DNA from: Bacteroidales bacterium
GTDB lineage: Bacteria > Bacteroidota > Bacteroidia > Bacteroidales > WCHB1-69
Assembly (NCBI GenBank): GCA_024400835.1
Contig: JAKSMC010000031.1
Coordinates: forward strand, 1 to 40,888
Direction: 5' to 3'
Length of the DNA: 40,888 nucleotides
Shown: piece by piece, positions 1-8,102 of the stretch
Layout of the letters: each line of letters begins with the position of its first letter
Position numbering within the stretch: the first letter of the stretch is position 1
The notes under the pieces: model-generated
What the model was told of the DNA's origin: nothing
The model's database searches: none
What the model saw: the letters and a program-made list of their open reading frames with translations, nothing else
Position numbers and translations under genes: made by a program

Positions 1-7
1 CCGTGAA

Positions 8-51
8 GAGATCCCTTCGCGCCCTCCTATCGTCGGGCGCTCGGGATGACG
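8..51 (-). repeat. dispersed hairpin repeat, copy 1
   Basis: Ends are GAGATCCC and GATGACG. The outer stem is ATCCC (11-15) with GGGAT (43-47); the inner stem is GCGCCC (19-24) with GGGCGC (35-40). A second, identical copy lies at 123-166 in the tandem unit. Orientation is given relative to the CGTCAT...GGATCTC reading, so this copy is inverted. Confidence 0.85.
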
Positions 52-122
52 GTGCTGTCTTTGCGTATGAAGGCGGCAGCGCAAAAGGCGTGCGAATGGT
101 TCGGGAATGGTGCTGCCGTGAA

Positions 123-166
123 GAGATCCCTTCGCGCCCTCCTATCGTCGGGCGCTCGGGATGACG
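123..166 (-). repeat. dispersed hairpin repeat, copy 2
   Basis: Same element as 8-51 within the second tandem unit, with the same outer and inner stems. Confidence 0.85.
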
Positions 167-250
167 GTGCAGTCTTTGCGTATGAAGGCGGCAGCGCAAA
201 AGGCGTGCGGATAGCAAGGGAAAAGGTGCTGCCGCAGACACCGTGATGCA

Positions 251-661
251 CTATTGTTTCTGTATTTCTTGAGTGATTTCTTCAATTACTCTTTTCACTT
301 GTTCGGTCCATAGCTCGCGCTTCCAGACGATACCTTCTGGCGTAGCCAATTCTTCCCATTCTGGGTTGACACCATTTATTAATGCGTTTTTCTTCTCTCT
401 ACTTAATTGCTTTATAGCTTTTTCACGCGCAATGGCATCCGTAATGTCTGTAAATTCTTCGAAATACACACAGTGATGACACTTGTATTTAGAAGTGAAA
501 GATTCTGGATTAGTATGGTTTTGATGCTCAAAAACTCTTCTGCACAAGTCATTTGTCACCCCTGTATATAGAACTGTTTTTGATTTATTGTCATTATATA
601 AACATATCCGCCTTTTTTTATGATTGTAATCTTTTGAGTATGCAAAAATACAATAAATTAA
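251..661 (-). pseudogene. GIY-YIG nuclease-like gene, frameshifted
   Basis: The minus-strand frame from about 585 down to 251 reads as a small stand-alone GIY-YIG (UvrC/Slx1-like) endonuclease: YTG motif, TNDLCRRVFEH with the catalytic-region Arg, FTSKY, VYFEE, AREKAIKQLSREKK and NPEWEEL near the end. The GIY strand expected at the N-terminus (GGYVYIMT) is present, but one frame over, at about 585-612. One missing A near 586 would join the two frames into the usual VYIMTNKSKTVLYTG order. The GIY frame also lacks an ATG: the codon about two before the GGY stretch reads ATA. A TATTTTTG box lies just upstream on the minus strand. The open frame of 137 codons therefore starts with about 22 out-of-frame residues. 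I infer a recently inactivated gene; a sequencing error or a programmed frameshift would be the alternatives. Confidence 0.7.
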
Positions 662-716
662 CATTTAATTAGCATTTATATATAAAAAACGGAATTATCA
701 CCTTCCGTCTTGTACA

Positions 717-746
717 GAGATTCCTCCGCTGCGCTACGGAATGACG
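717..746 (-). repeat. dispersed hairpin repeat, copy 3 (short form)
   Basis: Short variant with outer stem ATTCC/GGAAT and a GCTGCGC core. It is the inverse orientation of 39762-39791, which has the same stem. Confidence 0.8.
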
Positions 747-897
747 TGGCGCAGTTTGGTAAAAAAAGGCGGCGACGGGAAGTGTTAACGCAACAACATT
801 GTCGTGGTGTCGCCGCAGACACCGTGACTGCGGCGGCACCACGGGATAGCCTTTCCCCAATATTTTCCGCCGCCGCATCTTTTCTCTCAGGCGCGGC

Positions 898-941
898 CGT
901 CATCCCGAACCTCCGACGTAAGGAGGAGGTGAAGGGATCTC
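898..941 (+). repeat. dispersed hairpin repeat, copy 4
   Basis: Outer stem ATCCC (902-906) with GGGAT (934-938); inner stem CCTCC (910-914) with GGAGG (922-926). A CGCCGCCGC module with a pyrimidine-rich spacer precedes it. Confidence 0.85.
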
Positions 942-984
942 ATCCAATATTTTCCGCCGCCGCATTATTTTCCCCAAGTGCGAC

Positions 985-1028
985 CGTCATCCCGAACCTC
1001 CGACGGTAGGAGGAGGTGAAGGGATCTC
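985..1028 (+). repeat. dispersed hairpin repeat, copy 5
   Basis: Near-duplicate of 898-941 with the same preceding CGCCGCCGC module. Outer stem ATCCC/GGGAT, inner stem CCTCC/GGAGG. Confidence 0.85.
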
Positions 1029-1071
1029 TTTGCAAAAGGAAAATGATATACTGAGTTTATTGTTTATTTCG

Positions 1072-1079
1072 TACTTTTG
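1072..1079 (+). promoter_or_regulatory. -7 promoter box TACTTTTG
   Basis: Matches the Bacteroidetes primary-sigma -7 consensus TAnnTTTG. It lies 41 bp before the ATG at 1121. No clear -33 TTG was found at the expected spacing. Confidence 0.6.
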
Positions 1080-1120
1080 TCGCCGCTTAATAAAGGATTG
1101 TTAACATAAAAATCGAAACA

Positions 1121-1579
1121 ATGAAAAGAACACTTTTAACCGGTATTTTGGTCGTTATGGCTGCTATTGTATTCATCTCCTGCAACAAGGAAAAAGACAA
1201 CGATTATGCCGTGACCTGGGGACCGCAAAATGTGGCAATGTCTTTTGAAGGCAATGTGGAAGAAATCGACTCTTTAAATGCTATGGCTGAACAGATTATG
1301 AATACAGTTTGCGGCATCTACAATGAAGAACTGATGAAGATAGATGCAGAGCAGCAAACGGCAATGCTTGTTTTTAGAAAAACCAATCCCAAGGAGGTGA
1401 AAAAACAGATTGAAGCGGCTACTGACAAAGTAGAGCAGACACTGACATCTATCAACACGCCAACGACGATGGACGGTTTGTATTTTGAAGTGAATATCAC
1501 TATGAAAGGCATCACGGAAGAGTATGAGGAGACGATTTACACGGAATCTTTCGGAGATGCGAACCTGTTGCACAAATAA
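1121..1579 (+). CDS. small lipoprotein of unknown function
   Basis: A 152-residue protein of no family I recognise. The N-terminus is a lipoprotein signal: MKRTLLTG, a hydrophobic stretch, then FISC at residues 18-21 followed by N and a charged region, so the mature protein should be lipidated at Cys21. The rest is acidic and likely alpha/beta, with an EVKKQIEAATDKVEQTL stretch that may be helical. It is followed after 21 bp by another lipoprotein gene on the same strand, probably in one transcript from the box at 1072-1079. The start is the only ATG in front of the signal peptide. Confidence 0.8.
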   Translation: MKRTLLTGILVVMAAIVFISCNKEKDNDYAVTWGPQNVAMSFEGNVEEIDSLNAMAEQIMNTVCGIYNEELMKIDAEQQTAMLVFRKTNPKEVKKQIEAATDKVEQTLTSINTPTTMDGLYFEVNITMKGITEEYEETIYTESFGDANLLHK

Positions 1580-1600
1580 GAGGTATCCCCTTTTCCCCGT

Positions 1601-2296
1601 ATGAAAAAAGTATGTTTCACCTGCGTGGCGCTGTTTTGCACATTCTCCGTGCTGATGTTCAGTTCTTGTTCGTCGATTCTCAATACCGTTGCACATATTC
1701 AGATAAAGAATCCAACAGTTCTGACGAAAGAGGAAAGCCTGGATTTTGTGCGTGAAAACTTGCGATCGGGCATTCAAGAGGTTTATGTGCTATCCAGTGC
1801 GCCAACGGACAGTGCAAGGCAAGATGCAATGTACTATTACCTGTCTTCTCCGCGCCGTTGTTTTGATAGTGCCGGTCTTGAGTTTGACAGTGCTTCAACA
1901 AAAGTTTCCAGTTGCTCGTGGCTGAAATTCCGTACTTTTTTCAGTCAAGACTCCATAGACACCTACCTTTATCATTCCTGCTCGGCCAAAACACTTGACG
2001 ATTATTTGAGTGAATTTGAGAATGTCAGCAAGGTGGATTCGGTTGATAAACAATCCACTACGTTTCTACTGGGGTTGTCACCCGACAGCAAAATGCCTCT
2101 TTCTTGTAAAGACATCAATGATTTATACGATGCGTGGGAGGGCAAATGCCGTATCATAGTGCTAATCACCAATCCGCAGGATGAGTGGGGACTGCCTAAG
2201 GGCAAGCGCGTGAAGTACAGAATGAAGATGCTGGAACGTGATCGGGATGTTGCAACGATGGGAATCATTTTCTCGTATCCGAAGGCACGGAAATAG
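1601..2296 (+). CDS. lipoprotein of unknown function
   Basis: A 231-residue protein with a clear lipoprotein signal: MKKVCF, hydrophobic core, then SSCSS around residues 21-25. The mature part contains LTKEESLDFVRENLRSG followed by an alpha/beta-looking body with several Ser- and Asp-rich turns. No family or catalytic motif was recognised. It is the second gene of a two-lipoprotein unit with 1121-1579, so the two may act together at the membrane, but nothing in the sequence names the function. Confidence 0.8.
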   Translation: MKKVCFTCVALFCTFSVLMFSSCSSILNTVAHIQIKNPTVLTKEESLDFVRENLRSGIQEVYVLSSAPTDSARQDAMYYYLSSPRRCFDSAGLEFDSASTKVSSCSWLKFRTFFSQDSIDTYLYHSCSAKTLDDYLSEFENVSKVDSVDKQSTTFLLGLSPDSKMPLSCKDINDLYDAWEGKCRIIVLITNPQDEWGLPKGKRVKYRMKMLERDRDVATMGIIFSYPKARK

Positions 2297-2313
2297 GTCT
2301 GAATGGTTCCGTG

Positions 2314-2359
2314 GAAAAATCTTCAAACTGCCAAATGAAAAATCTTCAAATTGCCAAAT
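2314..2359. repeat. 23-bp tandem repeat, two copies
   Basis: The unit GAAAAATCTTCAAACTGCC plus AAAT occurs at 2314-2336 and 2337-2359 with one C/T difference. It lies between two convergent genes, 17 bp after the stop at 2296. It could be part of a termination region, but no strong hairpin was seen. Confidence 0.75.
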
Positions 2360-2531
2360 GATTTTTTATAAACCGTTGTTATATAATGATTTTTTGTGTT
2401 TTTGCGGTCTGTAAAAATTGATGTTTATGATTGATAATTTGAATTATAAAAAACGTGTGGTGACAGCCAATTGGAGAATCAGTTAGAGGCGGCAGTGCCA
2501 AAATCCTGACTTACAGAAACTAACCTCCAAC

Positions 2532-3938
2532 CTAGTATCTCTTTCCGAACTGCAACGCCTTTTCGATTTCTGCTGTGACGGCTTCCACGTTGGAAGGTCT
2601 GGGCGCGTCAAGGTTGAAGATTTTGCCGTTAGGCAGGACAATCATAAACCTCGGGATGAACCTCATATTGGTTGCGGACATAAAGTCGTTCCCGGATTTG
2701 CCAAATATTCGGTATTGCGGCCAGAACGGCTTGTCGTTTGTGATCTTTTTTCGCCAGGCCTCTGCATTGTCGTCAGTGGAGATGCTGATGAACAGGATCT
2801 TATCATTGTCCTTGTACCGCTCGGCCAACTTCTCCATGTGCGGGGTCTCCTTTACGCAGGGACCGCACCAGGTGGCCCAGAAGTCTATGTACAGAACCTT
2901 GCCGTAGAAATCGGATAGTTTCACTTCCTTGCCGTCCACTGTCTCCAAGGTGGCTTCAGGTAAATCGACTAAGTTTTTGGCGCGCTTGTAGTCCTCGTAT
3001 GATTTACGACATTGGGCTACCTGCTCGGGATAGTCGGAAAGCAATGCCTCAAGTTTGTCTAAACTTTGCTCGAACTTTTCTTCGCTCGTGGTTTCCTTTT
3101 GGCGCAAGACGTTATTGCATACTAAGGTTGCTATGAATTCATTGGAACTTTTGGGAATGATTTGATCTAATTTTTGCTCTGCGAAGTTCAGGCACTGCTC
3201 CAATTCAGTTGAACCCATATCTGGCAATTCTTTGTAAAACCATCTGCCTAATAAACCGCAGGCATTGGACATCGGATCGTTGGGGTCAATGGAGGCGGTC
3301 ATAGCTACATACTCGGCAAAGTCATCGGTGCTCTTATGATAGGTGTACGCACTGTCTTCGATAAGAACCATTTTTAAAAATTGTAACGATAAATCCGCAC
3401 GATGGATATGGTAGGGGTCCATTTCAGAGGCGTGCTCCGCCCGGAAGGTGGAGTCTTTTTGGGATAGAAGGGCCAGAGCCTGGGCAGTCGACATGGTAGT
3501 GTCTTTATCGGCGCGTATGTTGTACTGTCCCCAATATCCGTAGGTGTTGTAAAAGTCCGTCCAAAGGCGGCCTTGCACTTCATTTCGACCAAAATAATCT
3601 ACATCGAAAGCACCGTCGCCTTTGGAGGTGAAAAGAACACGGGAAGTGTCCCCTGCATTCAGACGAACGCCATAGGCTTCGCCATCAAGTCCCACGATGA
3701 TGTCGATAAAATCCCCCGTGATGTCGTATTCGAAAAGGAATTTCCCGTTCTCAAATTTCGGATAGATGTAATCTAACGATCGGTCCTGCGGATAGGCTAA
3801 TACGATGATCTCGTTGCACGCACCGACAACTTCGCCGGAAAGGGCGACGTGTTTGGTGGCTTCAGTTTGCGCTATGCCACAATGGGAAGCGGCTGTGAAG
3901 CAGAGCGTGAGGATTAAAATTGTAAAATAGTTTCTCAT
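2532..3938 (-). CDS. TlpA/ResA-like thiol-disulfide oxidoreductase
   Basis: A 468-residue exported protein. Residues 1-23 form a signal peptide (MRNYFTILIL to GIAQ). Residues about 28-130 resemble the DUF4369-type N-terminal domain common in Bacteroidota redoxins; a helical linker follows; residues about 325-468 are a thioredoxin fold with WATWCGPC, the CxxC redox pair near residues 357-360, and a cis-Pro-containing RFIPRFM motif. Family members act in the periplasm as disulfide reductases, often in cytochrome c maturation or stress. Its open frame extends upstream to 4526, but that extension only overlaps the neighbouring gene. The start at 3938 fits a TATATTTG box at 3952-3959, so the gene is probably transcribed on its own. 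The substrate is unknown. Confidence 0.88.
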   Translation of the reverse strand: MRNYFTILILTLCFTAASHCGIAQTEATKHVALSGEVVGACNEIIVLAYPQDRSLDYIYPKFENGKFLFEYDITGDFIDIIVGLDGEAYGVRLNAGDTSRVLFTSKGDGAFDVDYFGRNEVQGRLWTDFYNTYGYWGQYNIRADKDTTMSTAQALALLSQKDSTFRAEHASEMDPYHIHRADLSLQFLKMVLIEDSAYTYHKSTDDFAEYVAMTASIDPNDPMSNACGLLGRWFYKELPDMGSTELEQCLNFAEQKLDQIIPKSSNEFIATLVCNNVLRQKETTSEEKFEQSLDKLEALLSDYPEQVAQCRKSYEDYKRAKNLVDLPEATLETVDGKEVKLSDFYGKVLYIDFWATWCGPCVKETPHMEKLAERYKDNDKILFISISTDDNAEAWRKKITNDKPFWPQYRIFGKSGNDFMSATNMRFIPRFMIVLPNGKIFNLDAPRPSNVEAVTAEIEKALQFGKRY

Positions 3939-3951
3939 AGATGATTTTATG

Positions 3952-3959
3952 CAAATATA
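3952..3959 (-). promoter_or_regulatory. -7 promoter box TATATTTG
   Basis: Consensus -7 box on the minus strand in the 35-bp gap before the TlpA-like gene. It supports the start at 3938 and rules out the long upstream extension of that frame. Confidence 0.65.
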
Positions 3960-3973
3960 GTTATTGGTTATTA

Positions 3974-5116
3974 CTAATGACGAATGACTTCTTCCAGTGC
4001 TTTCCAATGTTCCTCGGTCATGCGGTCTGGGGTGAAGAGGCAGATGCCGGCGGCTCCGGCTTTCAGGGATTTCTTGGCGGCAATCTTCAGCTCTTTGGGC
4101 GAGAGTCCTAATCCTTCGGGGTCGGTGACGGTGGCGCGGTGCTGCCAGTCGCGGCAGAGGAACAGCCCGCTGATGACGGGGGTCTTCGTGCTCTTTACTG
4201 CTTCTCTTGTCACTTTGCCCACCCACTGGGCCGGCTCTTTGTAGAAGTCGTTGTAGTTCATCGGGAAGAAGAGGTCGCAATGCCAGCGGTTCCATTGTTG
4301 GCGCACCATCGGCTCGGCGTAGTTGTGCGGTCCCGGGAACACGTCGGCACTGGCTTTGTAGCCGTGCGCATACAGTACCTGGCAGATGGTATCTACCAAG
4401 TGTGTGATGTTGTCGCAACGGAACTGCGCCCACTCGGGAATGGTGGCAGGGTCGATGCCCGCGGCCAATTGGGCTTTGATGTCGATGCCGGTCTGGGCTT
4501 TGAAGTCGGCGCAGCATTGGTCGCAATAGCAGTAGTCCGCGCCTGGATATTCACAAACGTGGCCTTGTGCATCGCGCCAGTTGTGGTGGATGCGCTCTTG
4601 GTACTTGTCCCACAGCCCCTCCGCCAAGATGACATCCGCATAGCGAATGTAGTCAAACTGCACATAATCGACATTGGGAATGCGAGCCAAAGCCAGATAC
4701 TGCTGTATCAGCCAATCGATAACTTCTGGATTGCGCGGGTCGAGCGTCTGATAGTAATCAACATACGCTCGATGTTGACGCACGTATGCCGACTGGCCCC
4801 AGCGGTTGACGGTGTACCAGGTGGAGTCCATTCCGCCCTGCAGCATCGTCGGCGCCCAGGCGTGGTATTCAAGTCCCACTTCGTGAGCAATGGCGGCACA
4901 GCGTGCGGTCTTCTCCGTGTCGAATCCGCAATTCATGCAGATGCCTGTGATGCCGTGACTCTTCCAATCTTTGAAAGTGGCACGCAGACTGTCTTCCGAT
5001 ACACGCTCCTGATCCCACGAGCACCAGCCATAGACCTTTACGGGCGTACTTTGCGCTGACGTCTGGAAGTGGAACAGTGCCAAGGTGAAAAGTAGGAAAG
5101 GGAGGAATCGGTGCAT
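3974..5116 (-). CDS. secreted TIM-barrel glycosidase-like protein (GHL10/DUF-type)
   Basis: A 380-residue protein with a signal peptide ending near SAQS (residues 18-23). The body looks like the glycosyl-hydrolase-like TIM barrels annotated as GHL10 or 'putative glycoside hydrolase': GICMNCGFD, LEYHAWAPT, a YYQTLDPRNPEVIDWL segment, NVDYVQFDYIRYA (the barrel strand with acidic residues expected near the active site), a Cys-containing CYCDQCC stretch, DLFFPMNYND and GAAGICLFTPD near the end. The family is inferred to cleave polysaccharides, but few members are characterised. Neighbours are a CBM9-like and a six-hairpin glycosidase gene, which supports a carbohydrate role. Start chosen at the ATG before the signal peptide. 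Confidence 0.8.
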   Translation of the reverse strand: MHRFLPFLLFTLALFHFQTSAQSTPVKVYGWCSWDQERVSEDSLRATFKDWKSHGITGICMNCGFDTEKTARCAAIAHEVGLEYHAWAPTMLQGGMDSTWYTVNRWGQSAYVRQHRAYVDYYQTLDPRNPEVIDWLIQQYLALARIPNVDYVQFDYIRYADVILAEGLWDKYQERIHHNWRDAQGHVCEYPGADYCYCDQCCADFKAQTGIDIKAQLAAGIDPATIPEWAQFRCDNITHLVDTICQVLYAHGYKASADVFPGPHNYAEPMVRQQWNRWHCDLFFPMNYNDFYKEPAQWVGKVTREAVKSTKTPVISGLFLCRDWQHRATVTDPEGLGLSPKELKIAAKKSLKAGAAGICLFTPDRMTEEHWKALEEVIRH

Positions 5117-5118
5117 AG

Positions 5119-5182
5119 AGGGGTTAAGGTTTAAAGTTTAAGGTTTAAAGTGAGAAGTGAGAGGTGAGAAGTGATGGCAAAG
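5119..5182. repeat. short-period intergenic repeats (TTTAAGG / GAGAAGTGAGAGG type)
   Basis: The gap holds GTTTAAGGTTTAAAG-type and GTGAGAAGTGAGAGG-type heptamer-like repeats; a CAATGGTCAATG-type repeat continues into the end of the neighbouring gene. Related strings occur at 18708-18790, 28108-28135, 34230-34318 and 37388-37496. Confidence 0.75.
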
Positions 5183-6295
5183 TCAATGGTCAATGTCAAT
5201 GGTCCTTCTTTTAAGAAAGTGGCATTCATCGACGCTGATGGTGCTGCCGTCGGCTTTGGTGATGGTGACTTCGAATTTGCGGGTGGTTGCCTCCATTGTG
5301 ATTTTAGCGCCCGGGGGCAGCAGCGCGAGGTCTTCTTTGCTGAGCTTTAGTTGCTTGAGCTTTTGGAAGAAGCGCCCGGTGACATCATATTGTTTGTATT
5401 GCGCGTAGTAAATTGCCCAAAGCAGTTTCTCGAGGTTGTGGTCGGCGGGATAGTGGAAAGTGTCGGTGCCGGCGGCCTTGTCGGAGAAGTAGAGGTAGTT
5501 CCAGCGTTCGGGCATGTGCATATTGATTTTTCCCGTGGCCGGCCAGGTCCAGTTGTATTCAGGTACGAGGGAGTCGGTGTCGGTCCGCTTGCGACTTGTG
5601 ATGCCGTTCTTCTGCTGGGTTTGCCACTCTACACGCGAGAAACCGAGGTGCCAATAGCTGCCGGCGGTGATGACGGTGTCAAAGATGTTGGAGATGGCCC
5701 GGTAGGGGATGGCCCATTCGATGCTCCAGCCCTGGTCGGTGTCGGAGGCGTCGTTGATGGTGCCGTTGACGTGGGTGGCCACTTTGACGCCGGGCGCGTC
5801 CCAGCCGAAGTTGATGTAGGTGCCGACGGACGTGAAGTAGGGGCGGGTGAGGAAGAGGTCAAAGAGCGTGCCTAAGGCGTTGGCTTCCATTTCGTAGTAG
5901 TTCTGGGCGTCATTGTCGGGGTCGATGAAAATCTCGAAGTCGGGTTCCTCGTAGATGATTTGGTCGTGGCGGGTGATGTAGGCCCACACGTTGGGTTCCT
6001 CCAACACGGCTGATACATAGAGATACTGGTCGTCCCAGAGGATGCGGGCGGCAGTGTGGTAGAGTGGAAGGGGGAATCCTTCGCCGCTGATGTCACGGAA
6101 ATTGTCGATGACGGGGGCACTTGCCCACGCAGCCTCGTCGGGAATGCCATCGATGGTGATGGGCGCCGTCGTGCGGTAAACCACGTAGCCCTCAGGGTCG
6201 ATGAGCAGGCGACTGAATTGTTGCATTAATCCCTGCGACCAAAGTGCCGGGATGGATAAAAGAATACAGCAGAAAAGGAGTATAGATTTTTTCAT
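5183..6295 (-). CDS. secreted CBM9-like carbohydrate-binding protein
   Basis: A 370-residue exported protein. The signal peptide is MKKSILLFCCILLSIPALWSQ or close to it. Residues about 40-240 match the CBM9-like fold: ITIDGIPDEAAWASAP at the first strand, ARILWDDQYLYVSAVLEEPNVWA, DFEIFIDPDNDAQNYYEMEANALG with the ligand- and metal-site acidic residues, and GWSIEWAIPY. The C-terminal part (KLLWAIYYAQYKQY and onward) is often found in proteins of this type and has no named function. A longer frame begins at 6343, but that ATG would lie inside the TACTTTTG box at 6333-6340 region, so Met at 6295 is preferred. Probable role: binding or processing of an oligosaccharide with its glycosidase-like neighbour. 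Confidence 0.82.
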   Translation of the reverse strand: MKKSILLFCCILLSIPALWSQGLMQQFSRLLIDPEGYVVYRTTAPITIDGIPDEAAWASAPVIDNFRDISGEGFPLPLYHTAARILWDDQYLYVSAVLEEPNVWAYITRHDQIIYEEPDFEIFIDPDNDAQNYYEMEANALGTLFDLFLTRPYFTSVGTYINFGWDAPGVKVATHVNGTINDASDTDQGWSIEWAIPYRAISNIFDTVITAGSYWHLGFSRVEWQTQQKNGITSRKRTDTDSLVPEYNWTWPATGKINMHMPERWNYLYFSDKAAGTDTFHYPADHNLEKLLWAIYYAQYKQYDVTGRFFQKLKQLKLSKEDLALLPPGAKITMEATTRKFEVTITKADGSTISVDECHFLKRRTIDIDH

Positions 6296-6332
6296 TGTGA
6301 GGTGTTGGTATGTAACCGCCAGAGACAGGCTG

Positions 6333-6340
6333 CAAAAGTA
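6333..6340 (-). promoter_or_regulatory. -7 promoter box TACTTTTG
   Basis: Consensus box 38 bp before the start of the CBM9-like gene on the minus strand. Confidence 0.65.
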
Positions 6341-6469
6341 CAAAAATTACGCGAAAGCCCTAGTATGATGGTAAGCCAACTTTTTTTATATTTGCCGACC
6401 TTTTCAACTAACAATAACTTCTTGTAGGCTAATAGATAATTAAAATTATTTTGTGTAAAACAGTTGTAT

Positions 6470-7273
6470 ATGAGTATTTTTTGGATCCTGTTGATTGTCG
6501 CGTTGGCGATTTCCGCTATTGGATGGAAGCGTTTCTTATATTTTATCAGTTTGGGCTATGGGCTCAGCATCGCAGGCTGCGCTGTTGCTTTGGTAATAGT
6601 GTTTTGGCATCAGCTGACTCTCCCCACTGCATTGCTGTGCCTAATCCTTTTTGTGTATGGATGCCGTTTGGGTGGTTACTTGCTGTTTCGGGAAATCAAA
6701 AGTGCATCTTATCGTAAGGCTTTGAGCGACAATGTAAATGAGGGTACTTATCCATTTGGCGTCACTTTTGCTATTTGGGTGTCCTGTGCCCTTTTGTATA
6801 TGGCAGAAGTGGCTCCCGTAGCGGCGCGTTTGTCGAATATGGCCAACGGACTTCCTGTTGATATGCTGTGGGCTTGGATTGGCGTTGTCGTGATGGCTGC
6901 AGGTGTCTTGTTGGAAACAATAGCCGATGCCCAGAAATCTGCCGCCAAGAAAAAAGAACCTCGTCAATTTGTGTGTACAGGGCTCTATCGTTTAGTGCGC
7001 TGTCCCAATTACTTTGGGGAGGTAATTGTCTGGACGGGCTGTCTGCTTGTCTGTATTGGTGCCTGTTGCACGTGGTGGCAATGGTTGATTAGCATCATCG
7101 GCTACGCCGGCATCGTCTATGTGATGTTCAGTGGTGCCCGTCGTTTGGAAATCCGACAGAATAAGAATTACGGAGATGATCCGAACTATCGAGCATATGC
7201 GAAAAATACGCCCATTCTGATACCGTTTCTACCTATCTACAGTGTGGAACGTTTCAAATGGCTGCGCGGTTGA
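6470..7273 (+). CDS. DUF1295-family membrane protein (steroid reductase/ICMT-like)
   Basis: A 267-residue integral membrane protein with about seven hydrophobic segments. The C-terminal half carries the DUF1295 signature also seen in the 3-oxo-5-alpha-steroid 4-dehydrogenase and isoprenylcysteine methyltransferase group: FVCTGLYRLVRCPNYFGEVIVWTG, with the conserved R-x-PNYFGE core, followed by YAKNTPILIPFLP. By analogy the C-terminal part binds NAD(P)H or S-adenosylmethionine, but the bacterial family has no settled reaction. It is the only plus-strand gene among minus-strand genes and ends 26 bp before the convergent mtgA gene. The frame starts at a TTG at 6464; the ATG at 6470 is preferred. 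Confidence 0.82.
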   Translation: MSIFWILLIVALAISAIGWKRFLYFISLGYGLSIAGCAVALVIVFWHQLTLPTALLCLILFVYGCRLGGYLLFREIKSASYRKALSDNVNEGTYPFGVTFAIWVSCALLYMAEVAPVAARLSNMANGLPVDMLWAWIGVVVMAAGVLLETIADAQKSAAKKKEPRQFVCTGLYRLVRCPNYFGEVIVWTGCLLVCIGACCTWWQWLISIIGYAGIVYVMFSGARRLEIRQNKNYGDDPNYRAYAKNTPILIPFLPIYSVERFKWLRG

Positions 7274-7298
7274 TTTTTGATAGATGTAGCGTGGAGTG

Positions 7299-8075
7299 CT
7301 ACTTCTTCCTCGCCTTTCTTCTTTTCTCCATTTTGGCCACGGCTTTCTTGTATCGTTTTTGGCAGCCGGCGATGTACTCGTCAGTGAATTTCGGATTGCC
7401 GTAACGAGACATTCGTCCTTGGATGATGCCAGCCTGGCGGCTGAGGTAACCGGAAGGATGTGACGGGTCGCGGTGGAGCGGGGCAGGGTAGCAGGCTGTG
7501 ATGAGGGCGGCTTGGCGTGGACTTAGATTGGCTGCACTTCTGTTGAAATAGTGCTGTGCGGCGGCCTCCGCGCCGTAGATGCCAGGGCCCATTTCGATGA
7601 CGTTCAGATAGACCTCCATGATGCGCTCCTTGGACCAGAAGGTTTCAATGAGGAACGTATAGTATGTTTCTAAGCCTTTGCGTACCCACGAGCTGCGCGG
7701 CCAGCAGAAGACGTTCTTGGCCGTTTGCTGGGAGATGGTGCTGCCGCCACGTTTGCGCACACCGTTCTTGCGTTCCTGCATCACAATGTCCAAGGCGATG
7801 ACGTCAAAGCCGTTGTGACCTAAGAAATAGCAGTCCTCGGAGGCGATGGCCGCTTTCACCATGTATGGCGAAATGTCGTCGATGTCTTTCCACTTCTTCT
7901 CTATCGGATAGCCGTATTGCACCTTGCGGATGACCATCAGAGGTGTGACCGGCGGATTAACCCAGCGGAAGATGACGGTGAAGAATATGCTGAGTAAGAA
8001 ACAGATAAGGATGATGAGTCCTAAGGTTCTCCAAAATCCACGCTTTTTGGTGGATGATTTCTTTTTTGTTGCCAT
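7299..8075 (-). CDS. mtgA: monofunctional peptidoglycan glycosyltransferase MtgA
   Basis: A 258-residue GT51 enzyme that polymerises lipid II into glycan strands at the inner membrane. Residues 1-13 are basic, 14-37 form a transmembrane anchor, and the rest is the glycosyltransferase domain. All family motifs are visible: EDCYFLGHNGFD with the catalytic Glu at residue 80, GGSTISQQTAKN at 110-121, the KERIMEVYLN motif with the second catalytic-region Glu, and GIYGAEAAAQHYF. There is no transpeptidase domain, so this is the monofunctional form. A TAAATTTG box at 8080-8087 sits only a few bases before the ATG, so the transcript would be nearly leaderless or another promoter is used. Confidence 0.95.
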   Translation of the reverse strand: MATKKKSSTKKRGFWRTLGLIILICFLLSIFFTVIFRWVNPPVTPLMVIRKVQYGYPIEKKWKDIDDISPYMVKAAIASEDCYFLGHNGFDVIALDIVMQERKNGVRKRGGSTISQQTAKNVFCWPRSSWVRKGLETYYTFLIETFWSKERIMEVYLNVIEMGPGIYGAEAAAQHYFNRSAANLSPRQAALITACYPAPLHRDPSHPSGYLSRQAGIIQGRMSRYGNPKFTDEYIAGCQKRYKKAVAKMEKRRKARKK

Positions 8076-8102
8076 TTTGCAAATTTATGATAGGTTGTTT
8101 TT

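Larger units (their letters stand above)
1..231. repeat. 115-bp tandem repeat, two copies
   Basis: Positions 1-115 and 116-231 are two copies of one unit, nearly identical except for a patch near the end of each copy. Each unit holds one hairpin repeat (8-51 and 123-166) followed by a GGCGGCAGCGC module. The array may continue to the left of the window. No protein signal is seen in 1-250. Confidence 0.9.
665..1120. other. repeat-filled intergenic region
   Basis: No credible gene. It holds three hairpin repeats (717-746, 898-941, 985-1028), several GCCGCCGC modules, and a copy of a GCCGCAGACACCGTGA string (about 812-827) that also occurs at 231-246. The small open frames here are translations of repeats. 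A promoter for the next gene lies at 1072-1079. Confidence 0.75.

Noticed and set aside
1..246. CRISPR-like spacing of the left-edge repeat
   Set aside because: Only two long units, no 25-40 bp repeat with unique spacers, and the same element is dispersed elsewhere.
669..1009. Small frames on both strands
   Set aside because: They translate hairpin repeats and GCCGCCGC modules; no start signals or family similarity.
2532..4526. A 664-codon frame suggesting a long TlpA-like protein
   Set aside because: The first 196 codons overlap the glycosidase-like gene out of frame; a signal peptide and a -7 box at 3952-3959 place the real start at 3938.
4139..5059. Plus-strand 306-codon frame
   Set aside because: Antisense to the glycosidase-like gene, with V/G/A-rich low-information translation and no motifs.
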